Source: Phycisphaerae bacterium (GTDB lineage Bacteria; Planctomycetota; Phycisphaerae; Sedimentisphaerales; Anaerobacaceae). From it: a stretch of 46,860 nt of DNA. This document shows, piece after piece, positions 14,993 to 23,082 of the stretch; position 1 is the stretch's first letter; every line of letters starts with the position of its first letter. Made by a program: the position numbers and the translations under genes. The stretch lies in assembly GCA_016782865.1 (NCBI GenBank), contig JADHXR010000044.1, positions 1-46,860 on the forward strand. Reading direction: 5' to 3'. Below the pieces are notes generated by a model. That model was not told where the DNA came from, did no database searches, and worked only from the letters and a program-made list of their open reading frames with translations.

Positions 14993-17900
14993 CTAATCGA
15001 AGCACGACACGCGACCGTCCCGGGTGGCAAGATACAGTCTTCCGTTGGCCGCAGCCATCCCGTCGAAGACGGGAGGAGAAGCGAGCTTGTACTCACACAG
15101 TTTTGCGCCATCTTCTGCCGATACGGCCCAGAGGACTGCGCCGTCTTTTCCCAGCAATGCGGCCTCCTGTTTTAGAATCTGATCCTCTTTGCCTTTGGCT
15201 GTCCCTTCCTCTTGCAGAACATCTTCCGGACCGGCGATGAACAGCGTCTTGCCCGCCAGTGTCATCGCACGAACGAGAACGGGCACCTCATCGGACCACC
15301 GGTAGTTCTCCGCGTTACCCACGGGGACAGGTCCTTCATTTTTTCTCCTCCTGTTGTCCCGCGGTTGGGGCTTTGGAGCAGGTTTGGCTGCAGATGCCTT
15401 CCATTGCTTGTCCGCGGCGAAGAGCCGGTACTCCAGGGGCCTGGTCCATTTATAGTACTGCGCCCGGCGACCAAATACGTACACCTTGTCATCGCCAACG
15501 CTCATTATCTTACCGGCCGGTGCGTGCTTGCCGGCGATGTAGTAACCGTTCCACCCGCTACCCCAGGTCTTGCCGTAGAGCCAATACGTCCGATGGAACC
15601 AGGTGTCATCGAGAAAGCCGGTTGGGCAGAACAAATGCGTTGCGTCGCCGCCCTGGCGCGTTCCCTCCTGAGGCCCCTGGATTTCGGGTCCCATCTCCAG
15701 ACGCTTGCCCTGAAAATCGAAGGCCTGGGACCGCATATAAATGCGTTTCTCGTCACAGCTCAGTATGTCGGGACGCCCCACGGGCATGTTCAACCACTTC
15801 ACCAATTCCTGCACGTCACCGCCTGTCCGGGGGTCACGGTCATCGAGTGCAGTTTCCGAAATCATTTCGCCGCTGCGGGCATCGAGGCGGTACAGACGCA
15901 TGCCGCCGTCGACAAATATGGACCGACCCGCTACGAAATGTGCGATCCCGTCCCGTACGAGAACGCTGCCGTGGACAGGCCAGAGCGATTCGACCTGCTC
16001 GTAGACAATTATCCGGCGATCCGTCGGCGCAGCTAAGAAACGCCAGAGAAGGGCGCCGTCGTCGGCGCGCAAACAATAGACATAACCATCCGCCGAGCCG
16101 AACAGAATGCGGCCTTCAAAATAAGTGGGCGCTGAATCAACTCGTCCGCCCGTGGTATAGTCCCAGAGCGGCGTACCACTGTCGGCGGCCAGAGTATGGA
16201 CCGTGTGTTGGTCGACAGCGGCCACAAAGACTTTGCCGTCAGCCACCGTGACACTGCTGAGCTTGCCTGCGATGGGCGTCTGCCACGCCTGATTCAATCT
16301 GGCCGGAACGGTCGTTTTTGTTGCCCCGCTTCTGGCCGTATCATGCCGATACGTAGGCCAATCATTGGGATTCTCGATTTGTGATCCTTCGGCTGCGCTC
16401 AGGACATGTTTGCGATTTTCGGTTTGGTTGTAGGCCGGGCCTTTTTTGAGTCTTGTTCTCGGAGAATCCGCCTTCAAGACGCCGCCCGGCGACGCGGGCG
16501 CAAAAGCGTTGAAACTGTGCAGCATGGACTCTGCATAGCAGATGCAGGGCGAGGGCGGGGTGTACACCAAGCCGTTGCACGGGAGAATCCCGTAGAGGCA
16601 GGCGCCGCGCACCCAGTGATTGAGATCCCAATGCTGCCGGTCAAGATCCACAAACTCGATGCCGGTGCGGGAAGTCATGATGTAATCGGTCGTGGCCCGG
16701 CCGGGGTAGCAGCGATGATGGAACCAGTAGTTCGTCTTGTCTGCGCCGAATCGGTGCTTGACCTTTCCTGTTTTGAGATCCATCCCGACAACGGTGCCGT
16801 CCAGTTTTCCATTTGAACTGCTGTCACACCACACGATGCCGTCTATCACGAACAGGTTCTCCGGGGAACTGTAGCCCGAAGGAAGGTGCTTGCCTGTCCA
16901 CAGCGTCTTTCCCGTTTCCGCCGACAGCGCAGTCAGAGTGTCGGCCCGAGTCTCGCCGCCGCCGGACTTGGTCATACCCGAGAACTCCCCGCCGGCAAAG
17001 AGTACGACCCCGTCCCGAACTACCAGCCTGGAACTAAAGAATGACATCTGCTTGTCAGGCGATGGCAGCGGCTCGGAGGTCCATGCCTTCTCGCCGTTCT
17101 TGCGCTCCAGACAAGTTGCTTTCTTTGAATCAAAGTTGAAGTAATACACGTGCTCGTTATCGACGGCTATTGTCCCGGCTGCGACGACGTCGGATTTCTG
17201 CCAGAGCCTGTTGCCGGCAGCGGCGTCGAGCGCCATGATCGTTCGCGTCTCAACGGGTCGCACAGTGCGGCCACCATCGCCGATAGACCCCGAACCGATT
17301 AGGACAAACAGCTCGCCTCGTGAAAGAAGTATCTCCTCGGCGCCGGCGGTGTCCTGATATGTTCGAACCGTCTCGCCCGTCGCCGCGTCGAGGGATGTCA
17401 CGGGCCCTTCGAGACTCAGGGTCGTATAGACCAGAGAGTCTGCCGCGACCAGTCGGCGAGGCGCGTCGGCGGGTCCATCCTTCAAACCCTTGAAACGCGT
17501 GTACCAGGTATCGATCTTCCTCTTCCACAGCACTTTGCCGTTGAAAGCGTCCCTGGCGATCAGCGCCCAGCACGACGGCATGTAAATCGAAGCCGTGGAG
17601 CCTTCGTCGACAATGTAGAACAGGCGCCCGCCGGTTGATACCATGGCGCTGAAACTTGACATGTGGTCGTGATGCCGGGTCCATTTCGGACCGCCCTGCC
17701 ACTGGAGACGGCGCGGCGGCCCGACAACCGTGTCATTGGCAACGGCGTTATTGTCTGCATCGTGCAAATAGTGCGTCCATTCGTCGATGTTGTCGGGCCG
17801 AGACTTTACACGTTTTCTGCCGTTTATCAGCGCGACTCCGCCCGGCGCCAGGACTCGCATTACCTCGGTTTGTGATACCTTGCCAAGACCGTCGGCGACA

Positions 17901-18223
17901 AGCAGATTGACCATATTGTCCACGTAGGGCAGGTTTCGACCGTCAAACGTGTCGATCGAGACGCCCCCATAAAGGCCCTTTGCCTGTACGTACCGGCGCG
18001 CTTTATCGACATTTTTCGGATCGGCATCCAATCCGTGAACGCAGTAGCCGTCATTTAGTCGCAGCGATGCCGTTAATCGTCCATCTCCGCATCCGAGGTG
18101 AACTATGACGCCCCCCTGAATGCCGGCAGCTTCCAGAGGCGATTTTGCGGATTGAGCCTCTGCAATTGCCGCGATAGTAAGCATACATGCGACGAATACC
18201 CATCTAATGATTCGTTGTTTCAT
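14993..18223 (-). CDS. Exported methyltransferase-fold / PQQ-like beta-propeller protein (paralogue 1)
   Basis: Very large secreted protein of 1076 residues. Signal peptide MKQRIIRWVFVACMLTIAAIAEAQ, then a Rossmann domain with a class I SAM-methyltransferase motif I (VIVHLGCGDGRLTASL), an acidic LDAD at the second strand, and VMRVLAPGG as in post-motif strands. Next comes the signature NIDEWTHYLHDADNNAVAND, then two sets of PQQ-type propeller blades (W-K/DAATG repeats) separated by a variable linker. Conserved Cys appear in HHRCY, GACLYG, PCNG and PCICY. The start at 18223 is chosen at the signal peptide; the 32 extra upstream codons are repeat-derived. The function is unknown; a SAM-dependent reaction outside the cytoplasm would be surprising. 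Two paralogues lie at 35533 and 39231. Confidence 0.85.
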   Translation of the reverse strand: MKQRIIRWVFVACMLTIAAIAEAQSAKSPLEAAGIQGGVIVHLGCGDGRLTASLRLNDGYCVHGLDADPKNVDKARRYVQAKGLYGGVSIDTFDGRNLPYVDNMVNLLVADGLGKVSQTEVMRVLAPGGVALINGRKRVKSRPDNIDEWTHYLHDADNNAVANDTVVGPPRRLQWQGGPKWTRHHDHMSSFSAMVSTGGRLFYIVDEGSTASIYMPSCWALIARDAFNGKVLWKRKIDTWYTRFKGLKDGPADAPRRLVAADSLVYTTLSLEGPVTSLDAATGETVRTYQDTAGAEEILLSRGELFVLIGSGSIGDGGRTVRPVETRTIMALDAAAGNRLWQKSDVVAAGTIAVDNEHVYYFNFDSKKATCLERKNGEKAWTSEPLPSPDKQMSFFSSRLVVRDGVVLFAGGEFSGMTKSGGGETRADTLTALSAETGKTLWTGKHLPSGYSSPENLFVIDGIVWCDSSSNGKLDGTVVGMDLKTGKVKHRFGADKTNYWFHHRCYPGRATTDYIMTSRTGIEFVDLDRQHWDLNHWVRGACLYGILPCNGLVYTPPSPCICYAESMLHSFNAFAPASPGGVLKADSPRTRLKKGPAYNQTENRKHVLSAAEGSQIENPNDWPTYRHDTARSGATKTTVPARLNQAWQTPIAGKLSSVTVADGKVFVAAVDQHTVHTLAADSGTPLWDYTTGGRVDSAPTYFEGRILFGSADGYVYCLRADDGALLWRFLAAPTDRRIIVYEQVESLWPVHGSVLVRDGIAHFVAGRSIFVDGGMRLYRLDARSGEMISETALDDRDPRTGGDVQELVKWLNMPVGRPDILSCDEKRIYMRSQAFDFQGKRLEMGPEIQGPQEGTRQGGDATHLFCPTGFLDDTWFHRTYWLYGKTWGSGWNGYYIAGKHAPAGKIMSVGDDKVYVFGRRAQYYKWTRPLEYRLFAADKQWKASAAKPAPKPQPRDNRRRKNEGPVPVGNAENYRWSDEVPVLVRAMTLAGKTLFIAGPEDVLQEEGTAKGKEDQILKQEAALLGKDGAVLWAVSAEDGAKLCEYKLASPPVFDGMAAANGRLYLATRDGRVSCFD
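16385..16404 (-). repeat. TCCTGAG...CGAAGGA repeat embedded in the paralogue-1 linker
   Basis: A 20-nt imperfect palindrome, TCCTTCGGCTGCGCTCAGGA, read in frame in the propeller protein as part of VLSAAEGS. A 19-of-20 match sits at the same place in paralogue 2 (36978-36997) but in a different reading frame. This short element is a familiar dispersed repeat of environmental genomes. Confidence 0.8.
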
Positions 18224-18375
18224 TTCAAGACCCCGCTGCAATTTTCGATACCCGCTTTCGCGAGCACAAGTTTGCGAATTGAGATTTTCGATTTTACAAT
18301 CGTCAATCGACAATCGCACATAACATTATAGCATAATGGTGTCAAGCGGAGAAGCGAGATTGTCGATGATTGAGG

Positions 18376-19890
18376 ATGAAGAATTCGCAATTGAGAATAC
18401 CGGCATATATTGATGGGGTGGCGAATATTTGCGGGTCCGAGGACCTTGTGGCCGAGGCTATGGGGCGGGAGGGCCCGTTCTATCTACCCGATAGCGGCGT
18501 AAACTTCGCGAATATGGACAGCGCTTTTGCGATTGCGCTTCACATGCACCAGCCTTTGATCCCGGCTGGGGGCAGGCGCAGGGTGGGCTTTAGCCCACTG
18601 ATCCATGATGGTGGGGCAGGCCCCGCCCTGCATAGCCGGCAGATCATTGGCAATCTCGAGTACATGATGGACAATCCCGATAGTGGTGACAATCACAATG
18701 CGATGATATTCGCCCGGTGCTACGAGCGTATCGGCGAGTTCGTCGCCGAGCTTGTCGCCGAGGGCAAACAACCCCGCGTGATGCTCGACTATTCGGGCTG
18801 CCTGCTTCACGGCCTGTGCCAAATGGGGCGAGGCGACATAATCGATACGCTTCGAGCTGCAACGAACGACCCGGCGACCGGGCGGTGCATCGAATGGCTC
18901 GGGACACCCTGGGGCCACCCGATGGCTCCGTCGACGCCAGTCCAGGATTACCGTTTGCACGTCCGCGCGTGGCAGCACTTTTTCGCGGCGCTATTCGGGT
19001 TCGAGGCGCTTAGCCGGGTGAGGGGATTCTCGCCGAGCGAGATGGCCCTGCCCAACCATCCGGACGTATGCTACGAGTTCGTCAAGACCCTCACCGAATG
19101 CGGTTACCGCTGGGTTCTTGTGCAGGAACATACTGTCGAGCGAATCGAAGGCGGGGGCGTGCGCGATCCCTACGTGCCTCACCGGCTCGTCGCCAAAAAC
19201 TCGCGGGGCCAGACGGCCACCATCACGGCGATCATAAAAACGCAGGGCAGTGACACCAAGCTGATCGGCCAGATGCAGCCTTACTACGAGGCGCTGAATC
19301 TCGGGCGCAGGGAGCTTGGAGGCGCAAAAGTGCCGCCGGTAGTGACGCAAATCGCCGACGGCGAAAACGGCGGCGTTATGATGAACGAATTCCCGCCCAA
19401 GTACATGCAAGTCATGGCCGAGGCTTCGCAGAGCCGGTGCCCGGCAGTGAACGTGACGGAGTACCTGGAGTATCTCGACAGCATCGGTGTCACCGAGGAG
19501 GATTTTCTCGCCGTCCAGCCGATCATGCAGGGCCGGATATGGGAGAGATTCACAGATGGAGCCGGCCCGGAGGCGTTGGGAAAACTCATCGAGGATCTGG
19601 AGAAAGAAGACGACCGGTTTGGCGTCGAAGGTGGTAGCTGGACGAACGACCGTTCCTGGGTGCGCGGCTATGAGCAAGTGTTGGGCCCGATGCAGACGGC
19701 AAGCGCCATGTTCGCCGAGAAGGTGCTCTCCCGGAACGTCTCGACGTCAGAGAAGCGATATCGCGAGGCGCTGTTCCACCTGATGATTGCGCAGACGAGT
19801 TGCTTCAGGTACTGGGGCGAAGGCACGTGGACAGACTATGGCCGTGAATTGTGCCGGCGCGCAACCGACATCATCAGAGATAACTTCTGA
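18376..19890 (+). CDS. Glycoside hydrolase family 57 protein
   Basis: GH57 enzyme of 504 residues (alpha-amylase, 4-alpha-glucanotransferase or branching-type group). The family motif HxHQP is at 56-60 (HMHQP). A later GFSPSEMALP stretch carries the Glu expected to act as nucleophile, and DGENGG the region of the acid/base Asp. There is no signal peptide, so it is a cytoplasmic enzyme of alpha-glucan metabolism. A segment of about 20 residues just after HMHQPLIPAGG (VGFSPLIHDGGAGPAL) is the translation of a palindromic repeat and is not expected in relatives. The ATG at 18376 is used; a TTG lies six nt upstream. It is divergent from paralogue 1 and convergent with DUF1080. Confidence 0.85.
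   Translation: MKNSQLRIPAYIDGVANICGSEDLVAEAMGREGPFYLPDSGVNFANMDSAFAIALHMHQPLIPAGGRRRVGFSPLIHDGGAGPALHSRQIIGNLEYMMDNPDSGDNHNAMIFARCYERIGEFVAELVAEGKQPRVMLDYSGCLLHGLCQMGRGDIIDTLRAATNDPATGRCIEWLGTPWGHPMAPSTPVQDYRLHVRAWQHFFAALFGFEALSRVRGFSPSEMALPNHPDVCYEFVKTLTECGYRWVLVQEHTVERIEGGGVRDPYVPHRLVAKNSRGQTATITAIIKTQGSDTKLIGQMQPYYEALNLGRRELGGAKVPPVVTQIADGENGGVMMNEFPPKYMQVMAEASQSRCPAVNVTEYLEYLDSIGVTEEDFLAVQPIMQGRIWERFTDGAGPEALGKLIEDLEKEDDRFGVEGGSWTNDRSWVRGYEQVLGPMQTASAMFAEKVLSRNVSTSEKRYREALFHLMIAQTSCFRYWGEGTWTDYGRELCRRATDIIRDNF
18583..18624 (+). repeat. Palindromic repeat pair inserted in frame in the GH57 gene
   Basis: GTGGGCT-TT-AGCCCAC (18583-18598) followed by GGGGC-AG-GCCCC (18613-18624). The GGTGGGGC...GCCCC type also occurs between genes at 38897. 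Both stems lie in coding sequence directly behind the catalytic HxHQP motif and add about 20 codons without breaking the frame. Confidence 0.7.
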
Positions 19891-19896
19891 TTCGAT

Positions 19897-20652
19897 TCAA
19901 TCGTCGAGCACCTTGATTCTTATGTTTCTAAAGGCAATTCCGCCGCCGTGGTCTTGCAGTAGAATATAACCCCGTTTGGCTTCGCCGAACTTGTCACGAT
20001 TCTTGAATTTGCTCTCGGCGACAGCGGCGCGGAATTGCTCGCCGCCCCGCTCGAACTCCAAGACTTTCTTGCCGCTAATCCAATGCTCGACGTGGTTGCC
20101 GCGAGCTACGATTCGCACGGTGTTCCATTGACCTCTGGGCTTGGCAGGCCTTTCCTTCGCGGGCAAAATATCGTAGAGGTCGGCAAGGGCGCCCTTACTA
20201 CTGACTTCAGCGTCGGCGTCGTAGATCTGGTACTCCAGGCCAAGCTCGGTTTTCGGGTATGCGAAGTATTTGACGCCGCTGTTGACGCCTCCGCCCTTGA
20301 AGTCGGGGTCGAGCTTATAGTCGAATCTGAGATCGAAGCTGCTGTACTGGTCCTTCGTGACGATGCTCCCGCCGAGCTTGGCCGGGCGCTTGTCCCGTTC
20401 GGTGGAAATGATTTGGCCGTCAACTACTTTCCAGCAAGTATTAAGGACCTTATCGTCGGTCGCACCCTTCCACCCATTCAGGGTTTTGCCGTCGAAGAGC
20501 AGTTTCCAGCCGTTGCTGATTTGCTTTTTTGTAAGCGTATTCGCCTTCGCTGTCACATTAGACCTGTTGCGGGCGATTGCACAGCTCGAAATAGTAACCA
20601 GTGCGGCGAGAAAGATTGCCGCTGTGCGAAGATTCGACTCATTTTGTCGCAT
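19897..20652 (-). CDS. DUF1080 (3-keto-disaccharide hydrolase-like) secreted protein
   Basis: Concanavalin-like beta-sandwich protein of 251 residues with a signal peptide (TAAIFLAALVTISSCAIA). The DUF1080 pattern is plain: NGWKLLFDGKTLNGWKG, GGSIVTKDQYSSFDLRFDYKL, NSGVKYFA, a GQWNTVRIVARGNHVEHWISGKKV strand set, and ILLQDHGGGIAFRNIRIK at the end. Some members hydrolyse 3-keto-glycosides, giving the current family name; in planctomycetes most are uncharacterised and secreted. It ends 6 nt from the convergent GH57 gene. Nothing shows its regulation. Confidence 0.9.
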   Translation of the reverse strand: MRQNESNLRTAAIFLAALVTISSCAIARNRSNVTAKANTLTKKQISNGWKLLFDGKTLNGWKGATDDKVLNTCWKVVDGQIISTERDKRPAKLGGSIVTKDQYSSFDLRFDYKLDPDFKGGGVNSGVKYFAYPKTELGLEYQIYDADAEVSSKGALADLYDILPAKERPAKPRGQWNTVRIVARGNHVEHWISGKKVLEFERGGEQFRAAVAESKFKNRDKFGEAKRGYILLQDHGGGIAFRNIRIKVLDD

Positions 20653-20873
20653 TGCCAGGCTCCTTGTTCAAGTAGCTCAATGAAAACTTCCATTCCCCAG
20701 CGCGCCGGGGCTCGGTTACGCCACCGAGTCTTATCTGAAACATGATATCAAGCCCATCGGACAAACTCAAGGCTTCTGATTGCGCTCATTTAGAGTAGTC
20801 TCATTTAACCAAATGTCCAAACGCTCAGAGATGGCCCTTAACAGTACTACAAATAGGTTTATGGGGGTGAGAC

Positions 20874-20903
20874 TTGACTTTTTTTGAAATTGCACTATAT
20901 ATA
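20874..20903 (+). promoter_or_regulatory. Candidate promoter of dnaG-rpoD
   Basis: TTGACT (20874-20879) and an AT-rich TATATATA tract (20896-20903), with a spacer of 16 to 18 bp depending on register. It gives a leader of about 180 nt that includes the hairpin element. The rest of the 436-bp spacer from 20653 holds no gene I can support. Confidence 0.45.
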
Positions 20904-20968
20904 GGTTGAAGGACGGTAGACAATGATTGGTCACCGACTGGGGTGCTCGTAAGTCTGAGAGCTATAAG

Positions 20969-21070
20969 GAATCAAAGTGCAGGATGCAAAATGTAGAATT
21001 AAGGAAGTCATCCCGGCTTGCCGGGATTCCGCAATTTTGACTCTTGATTTTTGATCTTTGCATTTTCACT
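20969..21070. repeat. Upstream hairpin element A (before dnaG)
   Basis: Left arm ATCAAAGTGCAGGATGCAAA..., central GTCA-TCCCGGC-TT-GCCGGGA-TTCC hairpin (stem 21011-21026), right arm TTGATTTTTGATCTTTGCATTTTC. The same three-part design occurs before rpoD (22941) and paralogue 3 (39079). The element ends 18 nt before the dnaG start codon. Confidence 0.75.
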
Positions 21071-21088
21071 GGACGGAACTTGAGTTTT

Positions 21089-22903
21089 ATGGCAGGGATG
21101 TTTGATAATACGGTTGTCTTGCAGGTTCAGCAGGCCAACGATATCGTTGAAGTCATTGGCGAGCATGTGAGTCTGAAGCAAAAGGGACGTGAAATGGTGG
21201 GTTTGTGCCCCTTTCACGCTGACCATCGCCCGAGTATGAACGTCAATAACGTCAAGCAGATATTCAAGTGCTTCGCCTGCGGGGCCGGCGGGGATGTATT
21301 CAAATTCGTGCAGATGCGGGAGAATCTCACTTTTCCGCAGGTGATAGAGAGATTGGCCGAGCGGGCGGGGATAAGGCTCGAGAGAAGGCAAAAGGCAAAG
21401 AGGCAAAAAGTAGAAGGTCAAGAAGCGCAAGGTGAGCCGGCCGAAGATGTCGATCCGAACAGGCTGGCGAAGGCCAACGCCTGGGCTGCCAAGCACTTCC
21501 GGAAGAATCTCGAAGATCCCGATAAGGGCAAATATGTCCGTGATTATATCGCCCAGAGGCAGATGAACGCCGAGAGCGTGGAAAAATGGCAGATTGGCCT
21601 GGCTGCCGATTCGCCGGACGATCTGGCACGGGCGGCGATAGCGAAGAAAGCGTCGCTCAAGCTGCTCCAGCAGGCCGGCCTTCTCGTCGGTCAGAATCGG
21701 GACAAGTTTGTCAACCGCTTGATGTTCACTATTACCGACGTGACCGGCAGAGTGATAGGTTTCGGCGGCCGGACGTTGGACGGAAACGGCGCCAAGTATA
21801 TGAATTCGCCGACGACGGTGCTCTTTGACAAAAGTAACTCGCTTTACGGGCTCGAACAGGCCCGGCATGAAATCGTCTCCACCGGAACCGCGGTCGTCGC
21901 CGAAGGCTACACCGACGTCATAATGGCGCATCAGTTCGGATGCACCAACGTTGTCGCGACTTTGGGGACCAGTTTCACCGCTGGACACGCTCGCATCCTG
22001 CGGCGGTATGCCAGGAAGGTGGTTCTAGTCTTCGACAGCGACGTCGCAGGCGTCGAAGCGGCCAACAGGGCGCTGGATGTATGCCTGGCGCAGCGAATAG
22101 ACATCAAGATCGCGTCGGTGCCGGAAGGCAAAGATCCATGCGATTTTATACTGGCGGCTGGCAAAGAACGGTTCGAGCAGATCATAGACGAGGCGGTCGA
22201 CGTCTTCTGGTTCAAGTGGGAAAGGCTCAAAGATAAGTTCAACGGTGACGCTACGCTGGCTGGCAAGAAGGCGGCGGTCGAAGAGTACCTGCAGACTATC
22301 GCAACGGGTTTGCAGGCTGGAAACGTCCCGGCTCTGGATTGCGGCTTGAGAGTAAATCAGATCTCAAGGATTATCGGCCTTGACAGCAGACAAATAAACG
22401 CCGAACTCAACAAGAGAGTCAGGCGGGCCCAGAGATCTGCCGGCTATCGGCAGGGCGAGCAGGAGGTTGCTGGCATAGATTACGGTCGGGGCGCCTTCGC
22501 GGCGGCCCAACGGGAGGTGCTGGAAGTGCTGCTCAATGAGCCGGGCCTGTATGAAACGGTCAGGCAAGAGATTACAGCCGAGGTCTTTGATGTGCCGATA
22601 TTGAGGCAAATAGCCGCGATTCTGTTCGAGATGTTGAGTATCGACAGTGAAACTCCTCTCAGGCAGGTGCTGGCCAGGACCGAATCGGTGGAGCTTGGCA
22701 AGTGCTTGATGGAACTGGCGCATGCCGGGCAGGAGAAAGGCAATTTCGAATCGCGATTGACCGGGGCGTTGGATGCGATCGAGCGGCATCAGGCACAGAA
22801 GAAAAGGAGCCGAATCGAAGCGCAAGAAGATAAGAGCGAATATCTCCGTGAGTTGTATGACAATACGGGCAAGTTGAATGTTCATAACCTGGGGATGGTA
22901 TAG
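21089..22903 (+). CDS. dnaG: DNA primase
   Basis: Primase of 604 residues that makes RNA primers at the replication fork. The amino-terminal zinc-binding domain shows CPFHADHRPS and CFACGAGGD. The central RNA-polymerase domain includes GFGGRTLDG..KYMNSP, and the TOPRIM core has VVAEGYTDVIM and later VFDSDVAG. The carboxy-terminal ~150 residues are the helical DnaB-interacting region. The ATG at 21089 is used; another ATG follows three codons later, and an upstream extension has no family match. It is followed by rpoD 180 nt downstream, the classic macromolecular-synthesis pair, here without rpsU. Confidence 0.97.
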   Translation: MAGMFDNTVVLQVQQANDIVEVIGEHVSLKQKGREMVGLCPFHADHRPSMNVNNVKQIFKCFACGAGGDVFKFVQMRENLTFPQVIERLAERAGIRLERRQKAKRQKVEGQEAQGEPAEDVDPNRLAKANAWAAKHFRKNLEDPDKGKYVRDYIAQRQMNAESVEKWQIGLAADSPDDLARAAIAKKASLKLLQQAGLLVGQNRDKFVNRLMFTITDVTGRVIGFGGRTLDGNGAKYMNSPTTVLFDKSNSLYGLEQARHEIVSTGTAVVAEGYTDVIMAHQFGCTNVVATLGTSFTAGHARILRRYARKVVLVFDSDVAGVEAANRALDVCLAQRIDIKIASVPEGKDPCDFILAAGKERFEQIIDEAVDVFWFKWERLKDKFNGDATLAGKKAAVEEYLQTIATGLQAGNVPALDCGLRVNQISRIIGLDSRQINAELNKRVRRAQRSAGYRQGEQEVAGIDYGRGAFAAAQREVLEVLLNEPGLYETVRQEITAEVFDVPILRQIAAILFEMLSIDSETPLRQVLARTESVELGKCLMELAHAGQEKGNFESRLTGALDAIERHQAQKKRSRIEAQEDKSEYLRELYDNTGKLNVHNLGMV

Positions 22904-22940
22904 TGAACAAGTCCCGATGGATAACCGTATTAGGAAAACA

Positions 22941-23036
22941 AAAAGATCAAATTGCAGAATGTAAAATTGATGACGTCATTGCCGCTGAGCGGCAATTCCT
23001 CTACTTTGATTTTTGATCTCTGATATTTGCATTTTC
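22941..23036. repeat. Upstream hairpin element B (before rpoD)
   Basis: Left arm ATCAAATTGCAGAATGTAAA, central GTC-ATTGCCGCT-G-AGCGGCAAT-TCC hairpin (stem 22978-22996, perfect 9-bp arms), right arm TTTGATTTTTGATCTC...TTTGCATTTTC. The arms match element A while the stem sequence differs but still pairs. It ends 46 nt before the rpoD start. Confidence 0.75.
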
Positions 23037-23082
23037 GTCGTGTTCGTGGACAGGTTTCGTAGAATATACAAGGGTGTAAATT

